A stretch of 64,000 nt of DNA from positions 1 through 64,000 of the forward strand of contig CBDCBO010000003.1 in the NCBI GenBank assembly GCA_965214335.1. Direction: 5' to 3'. Of this stretch, positions 30,268-39,471 are shown one piece after another. The notes beneath the pieces were generated by a model, which was not told the origin of the DNA, made no database searches, and was given only the letters and a program-made list of their open reading frames with translations. This stretch comes from Velthaea sp965214335 (GTDB lineage: Bacteria; Vulcanimicrobiota; Vulcanimicrobiia; Vulcanimicrobiales; Vulcanimicrobiaceae). The position numbers and the translations under genes were made by a program. The number at the start of each line of letters is the position of its first letter. The first letter of the stretch is position 1.

Positions 30268-31386
30268 TTAGCCGAAGGTCTTGCGTAAGGTTCCGACCGA
30301 CACATGTGGCCAGCTGAAGTTGGGCTTGCCCGGAACGAGATTGGCCGGGAAGTTCAGCAGCACCATCTGCGCGTATTGCAGTTGCATGAACGGACGCCGA
30401 TTCGGATGCGAGATTTTCTCGATCCAGAATGTCGCGTAGACCATCGCCGCATTCGCGTTTTCGAGCAAGAACGGCGTGTTGCCGATCGCGCCGGCGCCGG
30501 CGTTCACATTGATCGACTGCGTCGGTGCCGGTGCGTTCGGCGTCGTGCCGAACACAATCGGCGAAACGGTTGCGATGTTGAGCACCGTGCCCGAGAACGT
30601 GTGTCCCTCGGCCTCTTGCTGCAGAATCGTTTGTTGCAGCAAGATGACAGGATCGTTGACGATGTCCTGGGTGATCGCCGGCGGTAAAATCGGCGGCTCG
30701 TTGCCCAGCGGCGTCCGCGGATTTGTTGCCGTGGCGGCGTTCGCGAGCGTATATTGCGAAAACCCGCCATGCGTCGCGGGTGGCGCCGACAACGCTTCGG
30801 AACTGCCGCCGGCAAAGATCGTGGCCGCATTCGGCGCCGCCGCGACGATGAACGGCGTGCTGTTGAACGACGGAAATACCGAGAACGCGGGGTTACTGCC
30901 GCCGGCCTTGTTGGCACCGGGGCTCAGCGTCGGCGGACCGTCGAAGGGGGTTGCGGTACCCTCCGCCAGTAGTGCGTTGCCGTGCGGAATCGAACCCATG
31001 CGCGATACGCTTTTGGGTTCGCTCGGCGCCGTCGTACTGGGAACCGAAATCCATATGCCGGGTTCGATGTGCAATGCGCCGCCGGTCGTGGCATCGCTAA
31101 TTTTCTGCAGATACGTTAAGCCGAAGAGTTCGACGTCGTTTTGCGCCACGCCCCGATTGGGAACCGACGAAGAAATCGGATCGAAGCGCAGGTGTTCCTT
31201 GGTTAAATTTAATTCCAAAAATAAGTTTGCCCCACCCTCGAAGTCAGGCCGCGCGACGAGATTGAATCCGTGACCTTCCCAGGTGCCTTCGAGTTCGCGT
31301 AACGGACCGAGATCCGCAAAGACGTCATCGGTCGGGGGACTAAGCCGAACGGTCGGAACCCGTTCGAGCGATTCGGTATCGGCCAT
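30268..31386 (-). CDS. predicted heme-binding-family (lipocalin-like) protein
   Basis: 372 residues from ATG 31386, chosen for its AAGGAG site nine bases upstream. The N-terminal block LGPLRELEGTWEGHGFNLVA and GLTYLQKISD, HIEPGIWISVP match a family usually named heme-binding protein because of a nitrobindin-like beta-barrel start (L-x-G-T-W-x-G-x-G). A low-complexity Ala/Pro/Ser/Asn middle (about 145-260) separates it from a C-terminal block FWIEKISHPNRRPFMQLQYAQ. Whether this protein binds heme cannot be judged; no clear axial His site is assigned. No signal peptide. It is monocistronic. Confidence 0.6.
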   Translation of the reverse strand: MADTESLERVPTVRLSPPTDDVFADLGPLRELEGTWEGHGFNLVARPDFEGGANLFLELNLTKEHLRFDPISSSVPNRGVAQNDVELFGLTYLQKISDATTGGALHIEPGIWISVPSTTAPSEPKSVSRMGSIPHGNALLAEGTATPFDGPPTLSPGANKAGGSNPAFSVFPSFNSTPFIVAAAPNAATIFAGGSSEALSAPPATHGGFSQYTLANAATATNPRTPLGNEPPILPPAITQDIVNDPVILLQQTILQQEAEGHTFSGTVLNIATVSPIVFGTTPNAPAPTQSINVNAGAGAIGNTPFLLENANAAMVYATFWIEKISHPNRRPFMQLQYAQMVLLNFPANLVPGKPNFSWPHVSVGTLRKTFG

Positions 31387-31957
31387 GATAGGCTCCTTAG
31401 CACAAAGTAGCAAATAGAGTCAGCCAGTGAAGCGCCGCAGCGCTAATGGGTCGTAGGGCGGTATGTGGTTCACCGCTAAGAGCGCGAATGGAAAAGAAGC
31501 GAATCAGCTTTCCAATTCGGGCTGGACGATCGGCGTTAGTCTCGAGAGTGGATGACCGCGAACGCCCTTTACGTATTGGATCGTAGCAGAAAGTCGGGCC
31601 GAATCAACGGCTCGCCTTAGAGACGTTCGGCCCCAAGCGCATCCGCTGCCGTACACACGGTAAAGTTTACCGGTATGCGTTAGGAGCGTTAGCGGCGGAA
31701 ATTGCGGGCATGACGCAATCGCGATGGATGGTTAAGCAGGTCCCCTGCAATTGTATGTAACGCAAAACGTTATAAGCGCACGCTATTATTGAGCGCCGAA
31801 TGTTCATGTGACGCAACGCGTCTTATGCCCCCATGATGTAGGATGCGACCGGAGCGCACGCGAGTAGGGTGATGGACGAGAGGGTAACGTCGGTGGCGCG
31901 CGTTGCAAGCCTACCGGCGTCGATGAGCGCTGGAGCGATCCGCAGCACGCTCGCGCG
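31387..31957. other. intergenic region, about 570 bp
   Basis: The promoter of the heme-binding-family gene must lie near its start. The middle (31450-31900) shows no coding frame with normal codon use, no tRNA and no clear hairpin terminator. An inverted arrangement GGGCCGAATCAACGGCTCGCC near 31596 was seen but is too weak to call. The A+T content is higher than in the neighbouring genes (for example TAACGCAAAACGTTATAAGC near 31758). Confidence 0.4.
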
Positions 31958-33958
31958 TCAACCGCCCGCGCGGGCCGCGAGCCGGCGGCACCAGGCATAC
32001 AGTCCCGCGATCACCGCAATGAAGGCCACGCCGCCCAAGCCGCCGGCCCACGGTGCGAACGCAGCACCGACAAGCGCGAGCGGCTCCCCGCGATTACTGC
32101 CCACGATAAGGCCGGCTTGCGCAACGCCGAATAAACTTTCCCCGACGATTAAGCCCGAAGCCAGCAGAATGCCCAGCCGCTGCGCGATGCCGGCGCTCAC
32201 GGCGCCCCGCGTCCAGCGCTCGTAGCCCCAGCCGATCAGCGCGCCGAGCGCGACCGTTAGCGTGGTGGCGGCCGGCAGATAGATCCCGATACCGACGGCG
32301 AGCGGCGGCAACCGCAGCCGCTTACGGGCGCCCAGAAACTCATCGAGGCCGATGATGGCGATTCCGGCGAGCACACCGACGCCGATCAGACCCCAATCGA
32401 GTTGACCCTGTAATACGCCTTTGGCGAGCGCTGAGATCAGCGTTGCCTGTGGTGCCGGCAACGGTTGATTGATCGCGCCCGCGTGAAGGTTGGGCGAACC
32501 GGCGAAGCCGTACGCCCGATCGAGCAAATCAAGAATCGGCGGAATGATCGCAGCGCCGACGACGACGCCGACCACGAGCGCAACTTGCTGACGCCACGGC
32601 GTCGCATCGACGAGTTGGCCGGTTTTGAGATCCTGCAGATTATCGTTCGCGATCGTGGCAACGCAAATGACGACCGCGGTAACGAAGAGCGCATATGCAA
32701 CGAGCGACGCGCCCGCGGCCGGTGGCAATCCGCGCGAAAGTACAAATAACGCAAGCGCAGCGCCCAGCACGGCGAGTATGGCGACTCCGGATACCGGGCT
32801 ATTTGAGGAGCCGATCAAGCCGGCCATATAACCGCACGTGGCCGCAACCAGGAATCCGGCCAGCACGACGTACAGCGTCCCCACGAGCGTTAGCGGAACG
32901 ATGATTGACGTGAGCGGCGTCCCGTACAAAAAGGCGGCAAGTAAGGCGGCGAGCGGAAACAGGCAAACGACGCTGACCAGACCCACGATGCCGATCGGGA
33001 TATCGCGTTCGGTGCGCGGCAAGCCGGCGCGCTCGGCCGGGCTGCGACGCGCGACGGCCAGCGCGGAAAGCACTCCGCCTAGTACCGGACGCGCCAGTTT
33101 TCCCAGCGTCCACAACGCCGAGATTCCGATCGCGCCGGCACCGATGAAACGCACTTTATGCGCCCAGATTGCGGTGGCGACGGTTTGGGCTGAGCCGTCC
33201 GCGACATGCTGCGCCGTGAGTACCGGCGTTGCGATACCCCAGGCGAGAAGAAACCCGCCGAACATCGCGGCGCCAACCGACAGCCCGACGAGATGTCCCG
33301 CCCCCAGTAACGCCAACGAGAGCGATACGTCGATGCCGGTGGCGGCGGGGCCGGCCCGAAAGAAAAACGCGATGTCCTCAGCGAACAAACGCGCAGCGGT
33401 GATTGCCGCGAACGCCGCCGAAGCGATCGCTCCGCCGCAGACCGCGAGCAGACCGGCGCGATTTTCGGCGCCCGCGGCTGCGGATTGGGCACCGACTTTG
33501 AGGACCTCGGCTGCTGCCACGCCTTCGGGATAAGGCAGGTCGGATTCGGTCACGAGCGCGCGCCGCAACGGTACGGTATACATGACACCGAGAATGCCGC
33601 CGACGGCGCACACGCCGAAGCTCTGCCAAAACGGAAATCCGGTCCACCAGCCGACCATGACGAGGCCCGGCAGTACGAAGATGATCGACGAGAGCGTTCC
33701 CGCCGCCGACGCAACGGTTTGCACGATGTTGTTCTCATAGATCGTCGCGCTCTTGAACGCGCGCAACACCGCCATCGAGATCACGGCGGCGGGAATCGAT
33801 GAGGCGAACGTCAGCCCAACCTTCAATCCCAAATAGACGTTAGCGGCGGTAAAGACAAGCGTGATGAGCGCACCCAGCAGTAATCCGCGTCCGGTCAACT
33901 CGCGCCGCGCCGCATCCGGTACGGCCGCGTGTACGTTCGATCGTGTAACCAATCCCAT
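31958..33958 (-). CDS. OPT-family oligopeptide/metal-chelate transporter
   Basis: 666 residues with about 15 hydrophobic helices spread over the whole length. LLLGALITLVFTAANVYLGL is the typical opening of OPT proteins, followed by PAAVISMAVLRAF and LPYPEGVAAAEVLKVG (P-Y-P-x-G motif). It should import oligopeptides or siderophore-like metal chelates by proton coupling. The gene starts at ATG 33958, with the divergent mtnK frame opening only 9 bp away (33967) if the long start were used; with the preferred mtnK start about 137 bp separate them. Confidence 0.88.
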   Translation of the reverse strand: MGLVTRSNVHAAVPDAARRELTGRGLLLGALITLVFTAANVYLGLKVGLTFASSIPAAVISMAVLRAFKSATIYENNIVQTVASAAGTLSSIIFVLPGLVMVGWWTGFPFWQSFGVCAVGGILGVMYTVPLRRALVTESDLPYPEGVAAAEVLKVGAQSAAAGAENRAGLLAVCGGAIASAAFAAITAARLFAEDIAFFFRAGPAATGIDVSLSLALLGAGHLVGLSVGAAMFGGFLLAWGIATPVLTAQHVADGSAQTVATAIWAHKVRFIGAGAIGISALWTLGKLARPVLGGVLSALAVARRSPAERAGLPRTERDIPIGIVGLVSVVCLFPLAALLAAFLYGTPLTSIIVPLTLVGTLYVVLAGFLVAATCGYMAGLIGSSNSPVSGVAILAVLGAALALFVLSRGLPPAAGASLVAYALFVTAVVICVATIANDNLQDLKTGQLVDATPWRQQVALVVGVVVGAAIIPPILDLLDRAYGFAGSPNLHAGAINQPLPAPQATLISALAKGVLQGQLDWGLIGVGVLAGIAIIGLDEFLGARKRLRLPPLAVGIGIYLPAATTLTVALGALIGWGYERWTRGAVSAGIAQRLGILLASGLIVGESLFGVAQAGLIVGSNRGEPLALVGAAFAPWAGGLGGVAFIAVIAGLYAWCRRLAARAGG

Positions 33959-34095
33959 TCCTTGTCGTGCGCGCGCGGGCTACGGCCGTTACGACCGATC
34001 GACTTTCACAGTTGGAAAAAACGTCGCGGATTACCCGCCGCGATCCACGCTACGACGGCAGGAGCCGGCGCACAGGCTTCGGTATCGGCTCAGCG

Positions 34096-35376
34096 GTGGA
34101 CGTGCAGTTGCCCCCGGCCGGATATCACGCTTTCGATGAACCCGGGTTGCGCCGGTATCTCAGCGGTCTGCCGCATGTCGCAGACCGTTTGGGCGGCTCG
34201 CCGGCGGACTGGAACATCCGAGAAGTCGGCGACGGGAATCTCAATCTGGTGTTCTTGGTCAACGGACGTTCCGGAGGCGTTTGCGTTAAACAGTCCTTGC
34301 CGCATGTGCGTGCGGTGCAGTCGTGGCAACTACCGGTGGAACGGACCTTTTTCGAGTACTCGTACTATCGGATCGTCGGCCCGCTCGTTGGGTCGATGGT
34401 GCCGCAGATCTTCCATTACGAGCCGGAGTTGTTCGCGCTGGTCATGGAGCAGCTCGTGCCGCACATCATCCTGCGGCGCGGACTTCTTAACGGTAACCAC
34501 TACGCGCATGTTGCGCGCGATGTGGCCGAGTACGTGGCCCGCGCGACCTTTTTCACCTCCGATCTCGGCCAGCGGTTCGAACCAAAAATGGATGGCGTGG
34601 CACTTTTTGCCAAAAATCACGGGCTCTTACGGATTACCACCGATCTGGTGTTCACCGATCCGTATCACCTCGTAGAACGCAACGCTTGGACAAGTCCCGC
34701 GCTCGACTCGATCGCAGCGGAATTTCGAGCGGACGGTGCGCTCAAAGTTGCCGCCGGCCGGCTGGCTCACACGTTTTTGTCCAATGCGCAAGCGCTCATC
34801 CACGGCGATCTGCACACGGGATCGGTCATGGTGACCGCCGACGAGACGCGCATCATCGATCCCGAGTTCGCTCTCTACGGTCCAATCGGTTTCGACCTGG
34901 GCGCGTTCATCGGTAATTTGCTCATAAGCTACTTTTCGCAGCCCGGCTACGCGACAACGCAGCAATCACGAACCGATTTTGGTGAATGGATTCTTACCCA
35001 AATCGTCGATTTCTGGGAACACTTCCAGGCTCGTTTCCGCGAATTATGGCGGACGCATGCCGCCGGCGACGCGTATCCGCCGCAACTATTTTGCGATGCC
35101 GGCAGTCTGGCAGCTTTGCACGTCGAGCAACAGCGGGTCATCGACCGTCTTTACGCCGACACCATCGGCTTTGCGAGCGTCAAGATGATCCGCCGTATCC
35201 TCGGTTTCGCCAAGGTCATCGACTTCCTCGAAATCGCCGATGTCACGACGCGAGCCGCGTGCGAACGGCTGACCTTGGAGTTCGCCCGCGACATGCTGGT
35301 GTGGCCCGAGCGCTTTGGCGCGATCGCCGACGTCGTCGATGCCGCGCGCGAGCGCGCACACCGGTTACCGCTGTAA
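34096..35376 (+). CDS. mtnK: S-methyl-5-thioribose kinase
   Basis: 426 residues from GTG 34096; the frame is open to 33967, but family members begin close to the F-D-x-x-x-L-x-x-Y-L motif found here (YHAFDEPGLRRYL). Phosphorylates methylthioribose in methionine salvage. Kinase features: GDGNLNLVFLVNG (glycine loop), GVCVKQSLPHVR (lysine), HGDLHTGSVMV (catalytic loop) and IIDPEFALYGPIGFDLGAF (metal-binding D-x-E, as in aminoglycoside-kinase-like folds). No mtnA isomerase or other salvage gene is in the window. The diguanylate cyclase gene converges 5 bp after the stop. Confidence 0.9.
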   Translation: MDVQLPPAGYHAFDEPGLRRYLSGLPHVADRLGGSPADWNIREVGDGNLNLVFLVNGRSGGVCVKQSLPHVRAVQSWQLPVERTFFEYSYYRIVGPLVGSMVPQIFHYEPELFALVMEQLVPHIILRRGLLNGNHYAHVARDVAEYVARATFFTSDLGQRFEPKMDGVALFAKNHGLLRITTDLVFTDPYHLVERNAWTSPALDSIAAEFRADGALKVAAGRLAHTFLSNAQALIHGDLHTGSVMVTADETRIIDPEFALYGPIGFDLGAFIGNLLISYFSQPGYATTQQSRTDFGEWILTQIVDFWEHFQARFRELWRTHAAGDAYPPQLFCDAGSLAALHVEQQRVIDRLYADTIGFASVKMIRRILGFAKVIDFLEIADVTTRAACERLTLEFARDMLVWPERFGAIADVVDAARERAHRLPL

Positions 35377-35381
35377 AAGCG

Positions 35382-36662
35382 TTACGCTACTTCGACGCGG
35401 TTGCGGCCGTTGTTTTTGCCGGCGTACATCGCGCTATCCGCGCGGCGGATGAGTTCTTCAATCGTATCGTCCGCCGTGCGCGATGCGGCGACGCCGATGC
35501 TGACCGTACACGGCACGAACTCTGCGCCGCGCGGTTCGGCGACGCGGCGACAGATACGTTCGGCGGCATCGCGGCCGGCATCCATGTCGCAACCGGCTAG
35601 AAAAATAGCGAACTCTTCGCCGCCGAAGCGTCCGAGTACATCATGCGCTCGAATCTCTTTGCGACAGTCATCGACGATGCGCTGCAAGACGCCATCGCCC
35701 GCTTCATGACCGTGAACATCGTTGACTGCCTTGAATCGATCGGCGTCGAGCAGCAAAACCGCGACCCACTCGCCCGATTGCGCTGCGTGCTCGCGTTCGC
35801 GTTTCGCGTTGTCGAAGAAGGCTCGGCGGTTGAGCGCACCGGTCAGCGGGTCGGTCGTGGCCAAGAGCCGCAGGCGGTCCTCGGCCCGGCGCTGTTCGGT
35901 CATGTCGTGCGCGATCATCGAGTAACCGAGCGGCGAGCTGCCGTCCTTATCGTACAAGACGCCGATCGAGGTGCTGGCCCAGTATTGGCGGCCATCTTTG
36001 CGGACGCGCCACGACTCGAATTGATGCGATCCGCCGCGCGCCGCAAGTTCGAGCCGCTTCGTCATCGGACTTTTCGTGCCGCCCGTGCGCGACTCGATCA
36101 TGTCGATGTGGCGCCCAATCGCTTCGTCGCTGCGATAGTCGTCCAGCCATTCGGCGCCGCGGTTCCAACTCGTGACGACGCCCTTGGTATCGAGCGTGCA
36201 GATGGAACAGGGATTCAAGCCGTCGAGGACCGCGTGCAGCCGTTCCTCGCTCCGCCGCACGTGCAATTCGCGACGCGCCGCCGAGGTGACGTCGGTCAAA
36301 ACGGCGACGAAGATGTCGGCGTCGATCTTTTGCAGGGTGATCGAAATAATAATCGACGGCAGACTGGGCCGGCCCGGCGGCAACTCGATGCGATGTTCTT
36401 CGCACACCTTACCCGCTCGATCTTCGAAGCGCCGTACCATCTCGGCGACTTCCGGCGCATGCGGTTCGAGCAAGTCGAACAAGTTGCGCAGCGATCCGTC
36501 GGCCGAAAGTGGCATCAGCAGCTGCGCCCCGTACGGATTCATCAGCACGATCTTGCCGCCGGCGGTAAGCCGTACGATCGCAACCGGGCAGAGATACAGC
36601 AGCTGCAGCAAGTCGCTTTGCTCGCGCTCCAGCGCGACGCTTTCGGCTGTCGCTAGACCCAC
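35382..36662 (-). CDS. PAS-PAS-GGDEF diguanylate cyclase
   Basis: 426 residues, cytoplasmic (no membrane helix). Two PAS domains (about 15-130, LCPVAIVRLTAGGKIVLMN; about 140-265, LDTKGVVTSWNRGAEWLDDY) precede the cyclase. The active site is GGEEF in LGRFGGEEFAIF, and the inhibitory I-site RAHD (R-x-x-D) sits exactly five residues before it, so product inhibition is expected. It makes c-di-GMP from two GTP. Its start overlaps the end of the PYP homologue by 10 bp, so the two are probably translated together, making PYP the likely input partner. No EAL or PilZ protein is in the window. Confidence 0.9.
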   Translation of the reverse strand: MGLATAESVALEREQSDLLQLLYLCPVAIVRLTAGGKIVLMNPYGAQLLMPLSADGSLRNLFDLLEPHAPEVAEMVRRFEDRAGKVCEEHRIELPPGRPSLPSIIISITLQKIDADIFVAVLTDVTSAARRELHVRRSEERLHAVLDGLNPCSICTLDTKGVVTSWNRGAEWLDDYRSDEAIGRHIDMIESRTGGTKSPMTKRLELAARGGSHQFESWRVRKDGRQYWASTSIGVLYDKDGSSPLGYSMIAHDMTEQRRAEDRLRLLATTDPLTGALNRRAFFDNAKREREHAAQSGEWVAVLLLDADRFKAVNDVHGHEAGDGVLQRIVDDCRKEIRAHDVLGRFGGEEFAIFLAGCDMDAGRDAAERICRRVAEPRGAEFVPCTVSIGVAASRTADDTIEELIRRADSAMYAGKNNGRNRVEVA

Positions 36663-37048
36663 TGAACGGCGAGATACTGGCGGCTGGCGGTATTGTCTTT
36701 GAGCAGCCGCAAGCGGACGCGCGTCGGTCGCATCTTTACGGTAAACACATAGTTGATCGTCTCGTCCAGGCGCGCTGCATCCTCGAACCGCCCCGCGACG
36801 AGGTAATTATTCGTGCACGGCGCGACGTCGGTAAAAAAGTTGAGTCCCAGGGCGCTGGCCGGCGGGATGCCGGCCAGCTGTGATTCCTGAGTATTGTAGG
36901 CCGTGACGACGCCGTCGGCATCCATCGCCACGAGGCCAAAGTCGAGCGCGTCGTACCGCTCCGGCTCGACGTAAAGCTTTTCGAGTGCAGTCCACAGGTC
37001 GGGCGCATCAAAACTCGTCACTTGAAGTCCGACGCCGGTTATCGCCAT
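36653..37048 (-). CDS. pyp: photoactive yellow protein homologue
   Basis: 131 residues, very close to the 125 of classic PYP. LDFGLVAMDADGVVTAYN, then FFTDVAPCTNN and VFTVKMRPTRVRL align along the whole PYP PAS fold. Key residues: Cys78 (= Cys69, p-coumarate attachment), Tyr51 (= Tyr42) and Glu55 (= Glu46) that hydrogen-bond the chromophore, and Met106 (= Met100) are kept; Thr50 is Ala59 and Arg52 is Ile61. This argues for a chromophore-binding blue-light sensor with altered tuning and kinetics. The chromophore genes (tyrosine ammonia-lyase, coumarate ligase) are not in the window. It overlaps the diguanylate cyclase gene by 10 bp. Confidence 0.88.
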   Translation of the reverse strand: MAITGVGLQVTSFDAPDLWTALEKLYVEPERYDALDFGLVAMDADGVVTAYNTQESQLAGIPPASALGLNFFTDVAPCTNNYLVAGRFEDAARLDETINYVFTVKMRPTRVRLRLLKDNTASRQYLAVQWV

Positions 37049-37129
37049 ATACCCGCTATCGGCCCGACGGGTGGTTAACTTTAGCGTCGCCGGCCGATTG
37101 CGTCCTTGCCGATCGGCTGCGCTATATCG

Positions 37130-37525
37130 CTATGCCGGTTCGTTGGCAAACGTGAGGATGTCGACGCCGGCTTGGGCAAAGTTCTTTAGGTCAGCGACCG
37201 TTGCACTGCCGGCCGGGGAGCTGATTGCGGCTTGCAGCGCTTCCATCGAAGCAAAGGTCAGGAGGGCAGCGAGATAGTACGGGTCCTTGGCCGATAAACG
37301 CCCGAGCGTGTACGACATGAGCCCGGGTAAAGTTTTGGCAAGCGGTGCGTGATGGTTCTTATAATATGCGTCGAAGGCGGTAGCGTCAGCGGGCTTCTTA
37401 TAAAGCGCGAGTAGCGTCGCGCCGCTCGCAGCGGCTTCGGCCGAGCCTGCCATAAGGGGCAAGGCTGCGCCGGCACCCGCGGCAGCCAAAAAGTTAATCC
37501 GATTGATGAAGTTCATGAGTTCCAT
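37130..37525 (-). CDS. exported EthD-family protein
   Basis: 131 residues. The N-terminus RINFLAAAGAGAALPLMAGS looks like a signal peptide ending Ala-x-Ala. The mature part is an EthD-type dimeric alpha-beta-barrel: LLALYKKPADATAFDAYYKN, HHAPLAKTLPG (the H-H-x-P-L motif) and SYTLGRLSAKDPYYLAALLTF. EthD domains occur in several degradative and tailoring pathways and usually act in the cytoplasm, so the export signal is unusual. It is on the same strand as pyp and the cyclase, 81 bp upstream, and could be co-transcribed. ATG 37516 is an alternative start. Confidence 0.75.
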   Translation of the reverse strand: MELMNFINRINFLAAAGAGAALPLMAGSAEAAASGATLLALYKKPADATAFDAYYKNHHAPLAKTLPGLMSYTLGRLSAKDPYYLAALLTFASMEALQAAISSPAGSATVADLKNFAQAGVDILTFANEPA

Positions 37526-37917
37526 TTCTGCCTAAGCACTGGCGCGCTTCTCGTTGCCCAACAGGCAATCTTTTTTCACAAGAAGACGCGAACGTCGCGC
37601 CGCACACCGCCCCCGGGAGCACGTTCACCTTCGGCGCACGGGTTCGCATCGGGTTGCGCGCAGGCCGTTGGGCGTCACGCGCGGATTTGACGGACACGGG
37701 TTTAATGACTTTGTCGAACGTCTCGGGACCGCTGGTTACCAATATTGTCCGATCGATCTAAAAGGCGACTGCACATGCCGTCGTACTGGGCAGCGCCGGC
37801 AGCCGCCCGTTGTAACTCGAGCCGTTGCGCTCTCAAAATTGGTAAACGTCCAAGCTGATTTGAGTCCGTCGCAGCGCGTTTGAGCGCGCTACGCTCGGCC
37901 GCCGGACGGCTTATTTT
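37526..37917. other. intergenic region, about 390 bp
   Basis: Holds the upstream region of the EthD-pyp-cyclase group and the 3' end of the next gene. An open frame on the plus strand (37554-37883) is Arg-rich and lacks a ribosome site, so it is not called. No RNA gene or repeat was recognised. Confidence 0.4.
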
Positions 37918-38604
37918 TTACCACAGCGCCAAGACCGAACTTTGTTCGTTGATGAGATAGACGTCGTCATCGCTACGCTGCTCGATGCTGATGATGCCCT
38001 TCGATTCATGCAGCGCAAAGGGAATCGGCAGCGGTTTGCCGGCGTACCGTATGGCGACCGTGCAGCGCAATTGGTCGAAGCGGTGCGCCGTCACATAGAA
38101 AACGCGATCGAACGGAACGCTTTGGCCGGGCGAGAGATTGAAACCAGCCCGTGATTTTGGATTGGCCAGATGGGTCAAGAAGGCGGTACCGAATACTTGA
38201 GTTCCGCGATCGGTTTCCCAGTCGGGTTCGAGCTGTAGCGATACGGCGTCCGCTGCGACACTGACGTGCACTGGATGGCGCCGCGACCGGATCGTGAAGC
38301 CGACCACGCTCTCGGCGATGCCGTACAGCCAGACCTCGGTTTTCCCGATGTTCGCAATCGAGCCGTGCAACTGGACCGCGATGAGGCCGTTGTGGGTGCC
38401 CAGCCGATTCATCGCGCTCTCGAACTGCATCTCCGGCGGGCTCAACGTTGGTTTGATTTGATTCTCATAGATAAAGGTGTAAGATGCCCAAATACCGGCC
38501 GCGACGATCGCGAAGATTTCGACAAGATCTCGGATTGTGGCCAGCGACGCGCGTTTACGCGGCTCGCCGGCGTCCGGTTCGGGGTGCCGACGTCCGAACA
38601 GCAT
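37918..38604 (-). CDS. membrane-anchored hypothetical protein
   Basis: About 228 residues from ATG 38604; the frame extends to 38676, but the added residues look non-coding. A single helix (VEIFAIVAAGIWASYTFIYE, about 25-44) follows a basic N-terminus, so most of the protein (strand-rich, for example LIAVQLHGSIANIGKTEVWL) would lie outside the cytoplasm. No family is recognised. It lies about 25 bp downstream of the response regulator stop in the same direction, so it may be the last gene of that operon. Confidence 0.55.
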   Translation of the reverse strand: MLFGRRHPEPDAGEPRKRASLATIRDLVEIFAIVAAGIWASYTFIYENQIKPTLSPPEMQFESAMNRLGTHNGLIAVQLHGSIANIGKTEVWLYGIAESVVGFTIRSRRHPVHVSVAADAVSLQLEPDWETDRGTQVFGTAFLTHLANPKSRAGFNLSPGQSVPFDRVFYVTAHRFDQLRCTVAIRYAGKPLPIPFALHESKGIISIEQRSDDDVYLINEQSSVLALW

Positions 38605-38700
38605 CGCGCTAGGGTATCGCCGGCAAAGCATTTGGAGTGACGACCCTGCTGCGGTGCATGAACCCATCTCCGCCATAACCGAACCGATCCCTGGGCGCAG

Positions 38701-39471
38701 TTACACCGTTGCGTCTTCGTTACGCAGGGCTTCGAGCGCGTCATCGAGTCGGTAGCCAACGTGCGGCTCGGTGATGATATAGCGCGGATGTGCGGCATCC
38801 GGTTCGAGTTTCACCCGCAAGCGTCGTACCACGCCTTTGACGTAATCGCTTTCGTTGCCGTATTGGCGGCCCCACACGCGTTGCAGCAACAGCCGCGTCG
38901 TCAACACGCGGCCCGCGTTCGCGCCTAATTCCGCAATGAGCGCATACTCGATCGGCGTTAAGGTGACGCTGCGGCCGGCGATCGTCACCACGTGCTTTTC
39001 GGTATCGATCTCGAGGTCGCCGCACACGATCTTCTTCGATGGTACTTTGCCGACGCGACGCAACACGGCGCTGATGCGCGCGCGTAATTCACTCAAGCGA
39101 AACGGTTTGACGAGATAGTCATCCGCGCCCAAATCGAGTACGGAGACAATGTCGCCCTCACCGCCTTTCACACTGAGCACGATGATCGGCGTCGTCGACG
39201 ATTCGCGTAAGCGCCGGCAGATTTCCAAACCGCCCAGTTTCGGCATCATCAGGTCGAGTAAGACGAGGTCCGGCTCATCGGTCTCGAATGCCGCGAGTGC
39301 TTCCATGCCGTCGACCGCGGTCGTGACCAGATAGCCGTGTGCCGCCAGTGCCGGTCCGACCGCCGCAACAATTCCCGCGTCGTCGTCGACGAGTAGTATG
39401 TGATGTTGCAGCGCACGTTTCTTGGGTGACCGTTGCGCGTCATAGACGGGCCGCTTCTCGGTCATTCTCAT
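38701..39471 (-). CDS. OmpR/KdpE-family response regulator
   Basis: 256 residues from ATG 39471, which overlaps the kinase stop by four bases (ATGA). The receiver domain has DDDAGIV (acidic pair), phosphoacceptor Asp in LLDLMMPKLGG, Thr/Ser in IVLSVKGG and Lys in YLVKPF. The C-terminal winged helix ends RLRVKLEPDAAHPRYIITEP then HVGYRL, typical of OmpR/KdpE proteins that bind tandem direct repeats. Its cognate kinase is the gene just upstream. It most likely controls the divergent monooxygenase operon, where matching direct repeats are seen. Confidence 0.9.
   Translation of the reverse strand: MRMTEKRPVYDAQRSPKKRALQHHILLVDDDAGIVAAVGPALAAHGYLVTTAVDGMEALAAFETDEPDLVLLDLMMPKLGGLEICRRLRESSTTPIIVLSVKGGEGDIVSVLDLGADDYLVKPFRLSELRARISAVLRRVGKVPSKKIVCGDLEIDTEKHVVTIAGRSVTLTPIEYALIAELGANAGRVLTTRLLLQRVWGRQYGNESDYVKGVVRRLRVKLEPDAAHPRYIITEPHVGYRLDDALEALRNEDATV

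Noticed and set aside
30069..30305. 78-codon minus-strand frame with a protein-like middle
   Set aside because: Overlaps the end of the predicted heme-binding-family gene, lacks a start signal and matches no family I recognise; noted only as a possible remnant.
37554..37883. 109-codon plus-strand frame
   Set aside because: Arg-rich, no recognisable domain and no ribosome site; lies in the upstream region of opposite-strand genes.
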